DNA of 32,906 bases, from the NCBI GenBank assembly GCA_945897435.1, contig CAMDFJ010000016.1, forward strand, positions 1 through 32,906, written 5' to 3'. Source of the stretch: Candidatus Kuenenia stuttgartensis. GTDB taxonomy: Bacteria; Planctomycetota; Planctomycetia; Pirellulales; UBA1268. Made by a program: the position numbers and the translations under genes. Below, piece after piece: positions 26,856 through 32,906 of the stretch (position 1 is the first letter of the stretch; each line of letters begins with the position of its first letter). The notes beneath the pieces were generated by a model that worked only from the letters and a program-made list of their open reading frames with translations, did not search any database and had not been told where the DNA came from.

Positions 26856-28418
26856 TTACGGAGGTGGGAGCGGCTGGATTGGAGCGGGGCGAGGAGGGTC
26901 TGGCTCGTCGGGGAATCTCGCCGGCGGTTCTGCGGGTTCGGCTTGCTTGGAGTCGGGTTTCTTGCCGGCGGCTTCGCTGGCTGTTTCGGGCCGCTCATCC
27001 ACCACGATCGTGGCGGGCGCGTCGAGCCGTGGTGGAAACTCCTCCAGCTGCAGCAGGTCAGCGATCGTGACGGCCCCGCTCCAGCGGGTGTCCTGGGCGT
27101 CGACGAACGCCAGTTCGGTCTCGGTGAGGATTTTCTGGGCCTGGAGCAGGCTCAGGAAGGTCACCTCGCCCCGGGCGTAGAGGTTCTGGGTCAGCTGCAC
27201 GGTCTCGCGGGCCTTGGGGAGGATGTATTCCGCGTACCATTCGACGAGCCGCTGCGATGTGCGGTAGTTGGCGATCGCCTCCGCGGCCTGAGAGGCGAGG
27301 TCGAGTTCGATCGTCCGCAGGTCCGCCCGGGCCGAGGCGATGTCTGCCCTGGCGGAGCGAATGTTGCCTTGATTGCGGTCGAAGAGCGGTACGGCGAGCA
27401 TCACCTGGGCAAGTCCCTGATCCTGGGCCGGCTCGACCTGCCGTTGGTAGCCGCCCATCAGATTGACGTTCGGGATCGGCTGCACGACCGCCCGTTCGAG
27501 CATCCATTGGGCCCGGGCGATCTCGGCCTCGGCTGCCCGCGGTTTGGCGTTGGCCCGAACGACCGCCTCCTGCAGCGTCTTGAGGTCGAAGTTGGGCAGT
27601 TTTTGAAACATGTCGGCCTCGAGCCTGCCGATGTCGGCCCGCGGCAGGCCGATCGCGGTCGTCAGCTGCCGGCGACCCGTCTCGATGAAGACCATCGAGT
27701 TGAGCAGTCGGACCTCGGCCCGGTCACGTTCGATGCTCCAGAAGAGCACGTCGGCCCTCGTCCCCTCGCCGGCCTCGGCGAGCTGCCGGCCGATCTCGTA
27801 GGAACGCTTGGCGATGTCGAGCAGCAGCTTGTAGATCTCGACCCGACGCTGCGACACCAGCAGCATGTAGAAGCTCATGCGAACATCCCGGAGCACGTCG
27901 AAGCGTGCCCGGATGAGCTCGTATTCCGCCCGCTGAACTTCCCGTAGCGAGGCCTGTTGGGAGAGCCGCAGCTTGCCGCCGGTGACAAGGTCCTGGGCCA
28001 CCGTGCCAGACCACTGGCTCTCCGGGCCCGCCGCCTGCGGCGTGAAGCCAGCCATCACGGGATTCGGGTAGAGTCTGGCCTGCACGGCCTTGCCTCGGGC
28101 CGACTCGACGGCTGCCAGGGCCTGACGGAGCTTGGGGTGGCTCCGCATGGCAATCCCGACGAACTCCGGCAGCGTCGTCGGCGACGGCCCGTGGATCGTG
28201 GCCGTGTCGGCCGGCAGAGCCGGCACGATGGCGTTTTCAGGCGGCTCGATCGGTGTCGCCGGAATGGCCAGTCGCAGCGATTCGGGCGGCCTCGGCCAGT
28301 CCTCCGCCAGACAGGCCGACCCAGTCAGGATAAGTGCAGTCAGTGTGGCAACGATGCGGAGCGGCATCGGCAGCACGCCAGCCTTTGTGGTGGTGACCTT
28401 CAAAACAGCAGCATGCAT
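26856..28418 (-). CDS. TolC-family outer-membrane efflux protein
   Basis: About 520 aa from the ATG at 28418 (GGAG precedes it by about 10 bases); 28460 and 28367 are other in-frame starts. The signal peptide is 'IVATLTALILTGSACLA' followed by EDW. Two long heptad-like helical regions give the TolC/outer-membrane efflux architecture: about 75-275 ('FVGIAMRSHPKLRQALAAVE', 'YPNPVMAGFTPQAAG') and about 290-460 ('ALAQVM'-type barrel strand 'QVMLAVPLFDRNQGNIRSAR'). The C-terminus is a Pro-rich tail. Divergent from an ABC ATPase/permease pair, a plausible partner; no membrane-fusion protein gene is present between them. Confidence 0.9.
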   Translation of the reverse strand: MHAAVLKVTTTKAGVLPMPLRIVATLTALILTGSACLAEDWPRPPESLRLAIPATPIEPPENAIVPALPADTATIHGPSPTTLPEFVGIAMRSHPKLRQALAAVESARGKAVQARLYPNPVMAGFTPQAAGPESQWSGTVAQDLVTGGKLRLSQQASLREVQRAEYELIRARFDVLRDVRMSFYMLLVSQRRVEIYKLLLDIAKRSYEIGRQLAEAGEGTRADVLFWSIERDRAEVRLLNSMVFIETGRRQLTTAIGLPRADIGRLEADMFQKLPNFDLKTLQEAVVRANAKPRAAEAEIARAQWMLERAVVQPIPNVNLMGGYQRQVEPAQDQGLAQVMLAVPLFDRNQGNIRSARADIASARADLRTIELDLASQAAEAIANYRTSQRLVEWYAEYILPKARETVQLTQNLYARGEVTFLSLLQAQKILTETELAFVDAQDTRWSGAVTIADLLQLEEFPPRLDAPATIVVDERPETASEAAGKKPDSKQAEPAEPPARFPDEPDPPRPAPIQPLPPP

Positions 28419-28602
28419 CAGAAACGCTCCGGAACTACCGTCTTCTGGAAGAATCGGCATTCACGGCACAATCGCTTCAGCCTCCCGGACCACTCCCTCC
28501 GGGAAAGTCATCCGGTTCTGCGAAACAGGCGACGAATGGGTACATTGGGCTGAGTTTGCCTGCTGCCGGTCTGTCGAAGATCATCGGAATCTGGAGTCTT
28601 TC

Positions 28603-29322
28603 GTGTCGATTCTCCGCGCCGAACAACTGCAGAAGACGTTCGCCACGGGATCGGCGGCCAGGTCGGGCGTGGCCGCAGTCCGCGGCATCGATCTCGAGAT
28701 CGATGCCGGCCAGTTCGTCGCGATCACGGGGGCCTCGGGCTCGGGAAAGAGCACGCTGCTGCACATGCTCGGCGGGATCACCCGGCCGACGGCGGGCCGC
28801 GTTCTCCTCGAAGGAATCGATCTGGCCGGACTCGATGACGACGCCCTGGCGGTCGTTCGCCGCCGCCGGATCGGGTTTGTCTTCCAGCGATACAACCTGC
28901 TGCCGGAACTCTCCCTCGTGGAGAACGTCGCCCTGCCGCTCGTGCTCGACGGGGTGGCGGATCTCCGCTGCCGTGATGCCGCCGCCGCGGCGCTCGCCGC
29001 CGTGGGCATGGAGCATCGGGCGAGCCATCGGCCCGACGAACTCTCCGGGGGTGAGCAGCAGCGGGGGGCGATCGCCCGGGCACTCGTCACCCGGCCGGCC
29101 ATCGTGCTGGCCGACGAGCCGACGGGCGCACTCGACTCAGACAATTCGAGACGGGTCGTCGAGCTCCTCGCAGAGCTGGTGGCCGAGCGGGGACAGACGG
29201 TCGTTCTCGTCACCCACGACGCCGGGGTGGCGGCGGGTGCCAGCCGCACGATCCGGATCAGCGACGGCCTGGTCGCATCCGATTCGGCCAGATCTGCAGC
29301 CGTTCCGGTACCAACCCGATGA
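28603..29322 (+). CDS. ABC transporter ATP-binding protein (LolD/MacB type)
   Basis: 239 aa from the GTG at 28603, which follows GGAG (28593-28596) by 6 bases; the frame is open further upstream but that start is much better. Walker A is GASGSGKST (43-51), the signature is LSGGEQQR (147-154), Walker B is VLADEPTGALD (Asp171, Glu172), and the switch is His205. The type and its pairing with an FtsX-type permease point to the LolD/MacB group, which moves lipoproteins, lipids or large molecules instead of small solutes. The stop overlaps the permease start (ATGA). Confidence 0.94.
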   Translation: MSILRAEQLQKTFATGSAARSGVAAVRGIDLEIDAGQFVAITGASGSGKSTLLHMLGGITRPTAGRVLLEGIDLAGLDDDALAVVRRRRIGFVFQRYNLLPELSLVENVALPLVLDGVADLRCRDAAAAALAAVGMEHRASHRPDELSGGEQQRGAIARALVTRPAIVLADEPTGALDSDNSRRVVELLAELVAERGQTVVLVTHDAGVAAGASRTIRISDGLVASDSARSAAVPVPTR

Positions 29323-31829
29323 GGCTCGGCCGTCTGCTTCTGCGGCAGTGGTGGAACCGGCCCGGACGGGCTCTCGCCACCGCGGCCAGCGTTGCCATCG
29401 CCGTCGGGGCAGTGGTCGCCACCTGGGTCTCGGCAGACGCATCCCGCGCCGGCTTCCGGCGGCTCAACGAGGCCGTCGAGGGCGTGCCTGCGATCGATAT
29501 CCTGGCCCGAGGCGGCGGCCGGTTCGACATCGAAACGCTGCCGTCGCTCGGCGATCTGCCCGGCGTTCGGGCCGCCGTGCCGCTGTTCTACCGGCCCACG
29601 CTGCTTCGCGTCGGTGAGAAGCGGGTCCGGGAGATCGCCGTCGGCGTCGATGTCGGGTCGCTCGTCGATCGGGGTCTGATGAAGCTCTCCGCCGGCCGCC
29701 CCTGCTTCGGCGAAGACGAGGTGGTTCTCGACACCCGGCTGGCCACCGCGCTCAAAAAGGGCCTCGGAGACGAGATTCTGCTGTTCGCGCGGCGGAAGAT
29801 CGCCCGGATGACGGTCGTGGGGATCGCCGAGGGGCGGTCGATCGCCTGGTTTACCGAGGGGGCCGGAGTCGTCGTCGATATCGCCTCATTGGCCGACATG
29901 TCGCGATCGCTCGGGCTCGTTGACCGGGTGCGTGTTGTCCTCGACGGAGATGCGTCGCGGACTGAACTGCTGGCCCGGGTGGGAGATCGGCTCCCTGCAA
30001 CGCTGATGGCCGAGGTGCCTGCCGGCCGGTCGAGCATGGCGGAGGACGTGCTCCACTCGGCCAACCTCGGGCTCGATTTCGTCACCGGACTGACGATGGC
30101 CATGGCCTGGTTCATCGTTGGCAACGCGATGCTGATGAACGTTACCGAGCGGCGTCGGGGGTTTTCGCTGCTGAGGCTTCTTGGCGCGACGAGCCGGCAG
30201 GTCCGCCGCTTCGTGACCATCGAGGCCGCGATCCTCGGCGGGATCGGGGCAGTCGTCGGAGCGGCGCTTGGGCTGGCGGCCGCTGGACCGATCTCGGCAG
30301 GCATCTCGAGGGCGTTGCAGGCGCCGGCGGCCGGGCTTCTGGTTCATCCGCTGGTGGTGCCGATGGCCGTGATCACCGGCACGCTCGTGGCCGTGGCCGC
30401 CGCATGGTGGCCGGCAAGGGAGGCGGCCGCGGTCGATCCGCTCGAGGGCCTCGACGCTGCGCCGCCGCCGGCCCGTGGAGTGCCGGTCCGATTCATTCTG
30501 CTGGCGCTTGGACTCTGGGGCTTCGCTGCGGCGGTGATGGGCCTCGTCCTCAACGAGCGCCTGCCACCACGGGCCGCCGTTCCGGCCGGAATCGCGATGC
30601 TGCTGGCGTTCGTCGCCACAACCCCGGCGATCCTTCCGCCGCTGGCCCGGGCGCTGGCGACCCTGATCCCGAACCGCTGGCGGATCGAAGGAAAACTGGC
30701 CGTCGAACAGATTCTGCGACAGCCCGTCCGGACCGCCCTCACGACCGGGGTGCTCGTGGTCGCGGTCAGCAACGGCATCGGCCTCGGTCATGCAATCCGT
30801 GACAACGTCGACGACGTGCTCGGCTGGTATGCCCGAATGATGCGGGCCGACTGGATGCTCACCCATGCCGGGATGGTGCGGGCCGACGGTTCTTCGGACG
30901 GCGCCGAAGCCGTGGCCGCTGAAGAGCAGATCCGAAACCTCGACGGTGTCCGGCGTGTCGAGGGCATCGGCGTGGCGACGGGGCGGGTGGCCGGTGTGGC
31001 CTGCGTGATCGTGGCCCGCGATCTGGCCGCCGACAGTCCGCTGCCGCTTGATCCGGTCGCCGCGACGGCGGACGAGGTGCGGGCCGCCCTCGATCGTGGC
31101 GAGGCCGTGGCCGGTACGGTGCTCGCCCGGCGGACGGGGATCGAGCCGGGTGACGAGGTGGCGGTGGAAGTCTTCGGCCGCAGCACCAAGGTCCGGATCG
31201 CGGCCCTCGTCGTCGATTACACGTCGGGAGGGGCATCGATCCATCTGCGGCGCGACGCGGCCCGCCGCCTGTTCGGCATCCAGAACGCGGACATCCTCCT
31301 GGTCAGCGCTGCCGAGGGAGATGCGGCCGACCTGCGCGACCCACTGGCCGCGATCGCGGAGCAGAATGGCATGCTCCTACGTTCGTTTGGCGACGTGCAG
31401 GCATTCATCGACACGATCGTCAACGGCGTGGTCGGCTCGCTCTGGGCAATTCTCGGCCTCGGCTTCCTGGTCGGCAGTCTGGGGGTGGCCAACACGGTGA
31501 CGATGAGCGTGCTGGAGAAGAAGCGAACCCTCGGCCTTCTGCGGGCCATCGGCATGACGAGCAGCCAGGTGACCCGCATGGTGGTCCTCCAGAGCCTGCT
31601 GCTCGGGGCGGCCGGCGGCCTGATCGGACTGCTCGGCGGCCTGGTCACCGCATGGTTCATTCAGATGGCGAGCCAACCGCTGCTGGGGCACCCGATCCGC
31701 GCCTCCTTCCGGCCCGGGCTCGTGGCGATGAACCTTCTCGCAGCCCTCCTGGTGACGGTGCTGGCCGCCTGGATTCCGGCGCGGCGGGCCTCCCGGCTCG
31801 ATCTGCTCGAGGCGGTGTCGAGCGAGTGA
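29319..31829 (+). CDS. FtsX-type ABC transporter permease
   Basis: 836 aa. A helix at about 15-40 is followed by a large extracytoplasmic domain. An FtsX module lies at about 254-345 (with 'LMNVTERRRGFSLLRLLGATSRQ'), a further helix pair near 390-440, a second extracytoplasmic domain at about 500-690, and a second FtsX module at about 702-825 ('NTVTMSVLEKKRTLGLLRAI'). The double-FtsX layout is that of LolC/E- or MacB-like permeases, but a bare MacB ATPase fusion is not present; the ATPase is the upstream gene. Substrate unknown. The gene starts at the ATG at 29319, four bases into the ATPase stop. Confidence 0.92.
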   Translation: MRLGRLLLRQWWNRPGRALATAASVAIAVGAVVATWVSADASRAGFRRLNEAVEGVPAIDILARGGGRFDIETLPSLGDLPGVRAAVPLFYRPTLLRVGEKRVREIAVGVDVGSLVDRGLMKLSAGRPCFGEDEVVLDTRLATALKKGLGDEILLFARRKIARMTVVGIAEGRSIAWFTEGAGVVVDIASLADMSRSLGLVDRVRVVLDGDASRTELLARVGDRLPATLMAEVPAGRSSMAEDVLHSANLGLDFVTGLTMAMAWFIVGNAMLMNVTERRRGFSLLRLLGATSRQVRRFVTIEAAILGGIGAVVGAALGLAAAGPISAGISRALQAPAAGLLVHPLVVPMAVITGTLVAVAAAWWPAREAAAVDPLEGLDAAPPPARGVPVRFILLALGLWGFAAAVMGLVLNERLPPRAAVPAGIAMLLAFVATTPAILPPLARALATLIPNRWRIEGKLAVEQILRQPVRTALTTGVLVVAVSNGIGLGHAIRDNVDDVLGWYARMMRADWMLTHAGMVRADGSSDGAEAVAAEEQIRNLDGVRRVEGIGVATGRVAGVACVIVARDLAADSPLPLDPVAATADEVRAALDRGEAVAGTVLARRTGIEPGDEVAVEVFGRSTKVRIAALVVDYTSGGASIHLRRDAARRLFGIQNADILLVSAAEGDAADLRDPLAAIAEQNGMLLRSFGDVQAFIDTIVNGVVGSLWAILGLGFLVGSLGVANTVTMSVLEKKRTLGLLRAIGMTSSQVTRMVVLQSLLLGAAGGLIGLLGGLVTAWFIQMASQPLLGHPIRASFRPGLVAMNLLAALLVTVLAAWIPARRASRLDLLEAVSSE

Positions 31830-31967
31830 CGTTCGGGCCGACTGTCGGCACGAAGTGTCCCCCCGGCACAGCGAGTGAATCGCGGTTGTTGCGATCCCTG
31901 CGGTCGATCTCCCGGTCGGCTGGCCGTATGGTCGTGGGACAGCAGTGAAATACACGGGAGGCCCAGC

Positions 31968-32363
31968 ATGCAGACCCAGCCCCAGGTGACGTTCGATGAC
32001 CTGCCCGTCGACGAGGCGGTTCGCGACGGGGTGCTCGAGCAGATCGAATCACTCGAGCGGATCTACGGCAGGATCACCGGCTGCCACGTCGTCGTGGCCC
32101 AGCCGCACCGTCGGCAGCGGGAGGGCCGACTCTATTCGATTCGTATCGATCTGCTCGTGCCCGGCGCGGAACTTGTCATCAATCATTCCCATCCGCTCGA
32201 CCACGCCCACGAAGACGTCTACGTGGCAATGCGAGATTCGTTCCTGGCGGCCCGTAGGCGGCTCGAGGACCACGTCCGGCACCTCCGCGGCATGGAGTCG
32301 CATCCGTCTCGTCGGCAGCCGCGTGCCGCCCGGCTGGACGGCGACGGAGAAGAGATCCGATGA
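31968..32363 (+). CDS. HPF/RaiA-like ribosome-associated protein, short form
   Basis: 131 aa from the ATG at 31968, which follows GGGAGG (31956-31961) by 6 bases. The N-terminal roughly 100 residues look like an S30AE/HPF domain ('IESLERIYGRITGCHVVVAQ', 'YSIRIDLLVPGAELVINHS', 'DVYVAMRDSFLAARRRLED'). Such proteins bind the ribosomal decoding region during stasis. The C-terminal dimerisation domain of long HPF is absent. It stands alone, 138 bases after the permease gene. Convergent with the DUF1552 gene. Confidence 0.85.
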   Translation: MQTQPQVTFDDLPVDEAVRDGVLEQIESLERIYGRITGCHVVVAQPHRRQREGRLYSIRIDLLVPGAELVINHSHPLDHAHEDVYVAMRDSFLAARRRLEDHVRHLRGMESHPSRRQPRAARLDGDGEEIR

Positions 32364-32455
32364 CCATGAACCTCCTCCTGATCCGCTCCGCGAATACGGC
32401 TCACCGATCGCACTGCCGGCAGGCCCGTCATGACCTTCGATCGCGGCGGCCCTCT

Positions 32456-32906
32456 TCAGGCGGCATCGAGGCCGGGCATGGTGCCGTGGGAGGAGGCGAA
32501 GCGATCTGTTTCGATTCCCATCCGCTGCAGCATGCTCACGAACAGACTGGCGAGAGGCTGGTTGTGGTGGGGGTCGAAGCAGAGGTGACCGGCGTGCCGG
32601 AAACCTCCGCCGGCCAGAAGCACCGGCAGATTCGTATTGGAATGGCTGTTGGCGTTGCCCATGCAGGAGCCGTAGAGCACCATCGTGCGGTCGAGCAGGG
32701 TGCCGCCCGGTTCCTTGACCGCATCGAGGCCGGCGAGCAGTTCGGCAAGCATGGCAAACTGCCGTTCCTCGACGCTCCGTAGCTCGTCGATCATCTCGGG
32801 ACGATTGCCATGGTGGGTCAGCGAGTGGGTCTCGTGGGCCACGCCGGGGGCCCGCGGCACCCAGATCGCGGGATTGACGAAGACGGTGATGATTCGAGTG
32901 GAGTCG
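32456..32906 (-). CDS. DUF1552 protein, C-terminal part (cut by window edge)
   Basis: About 150 residues of the C-terminus; the open frame continues past base 32906 with no start, so the gene is partial. Visible: 'DSTRIITVFVNPAIW', 'HETHSLTHHGNRPEMIDELR', 'LLDRTMVLYGSCMGNANSHS' and 'NLPVLLAGGGFRHAGHL'. This is the C-terminal pattern of DUF1552 proteins, which in planctomycetes usually sit next to a DUF1592/1588/1587/1585-type cytochrome-like protein. The function is not established. The stop (TGA) is at 32458-32456. Confidence 0.9.
   Translation of the reverse strand, partial: DSTRIITVFVNPAIWVPRAPGVAHETHSLTHHGNRPEMIDELRSVEERQFAMLAELLAGLDAVKEPGGTLLDRTMVLYGSCMGNANSHSNTNLPVLLAGGGFRHAGHLCFDPHHNQPLASLFVSMLQRMGIETDRFASSHGTMPGLDAA

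Noticed and set aside
28132-28602. Longer N-terminus for the ABC ATPase
   Set aside because: It would run into the divergent TolC gene; the GTG at 28603 has a good ribosome binding site and gives standard length.

Overview
This 32.9 kb window is chromosomal DNA from a high-GC planctomycete, most likely a Pirellulales relative. The signs are families I know mainly from that phylum: a DUF1598 protein, the end of a DUF1552 protein, DUF11-type lipoproteins, an HTTM membrane protein with its small partner, and a bacterial set of methanofuran-type cofactor genes. Coding density is high and neighbouring starts and stops often overlap (ATGA or TGATG). I found no tRNA, rRNA, insertion sequence, CRISPR array or convincing rho-independent terminator.

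Layout. (1) 1-4330, plus strand: five translationally coupled genes, namely a small membrane protein, an HTTM protein, aspartate-semialdehyde dehydrogenase, tRNA pseudouridine synthase A and a bare Ser/Thr kinase. accA (4463-5437) follows behind a possible promoter of its own. (2) 5705-6550, minus: a CvpA-family protein. The roughly 500-base AT-richer gap after it is the only long non-coding stretch. (3) 7057-8916, plus: a YdjM-like membrane metal-dependent hydrolase and a ZIP-family metal transporter. The transporter runs 80 bases into a convergent membrane protein gene (8837-9400). (4) 9522-10511, minus: an exported LolA-like protein. (5) 10705-14079, plus: three predicted exported proteins. 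The first two share a domain of about 140 residues, and the third is Cys-rich and ends in a DUF11 module. A TlpA/ResA-like thioredoxin follows. (6) 15364-19241, plus: a class I/II aminotransferase, then an ATP-grasp ligase, an MfnF-type synthase and an amino acid kinase. These match the late steps of methanofuran/methylofuran biosynthesis, the C1 carrier of the tetrahydromethanopterin-linked pathway. (7) 19188-20564, minus: DUF1598 protein. (8) 20754-22712, plus: an FHA-GAF-AAA+-Fis sigma-54 activator. (9) 22729-25507, minus: pyrB-pyrC-NYN RNase operon. (10) 25666-26817, plus: a lipoprotein of unknown function. (11) 26856-31829: TolC-family outer-membrane protein, divergent from an ABC ATPase and its FtsX-type permease. 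(12) 31968-32363, plus: short HPF/RaiA-like protein. The window ends inside a DUF1552 gene on the minus strand.

The most notable content is the methanofuran-type block, with a possible MfnC aminotransferase next to it, and the envelope lipoprotein trio with its internally duplicated, uncharacterised domain. I see no mobile-element or defence signature. The rest reads as ordinary planctomycete housekeeping and envelope genes. Functions come from recognising motifs by eye; no database search was run.
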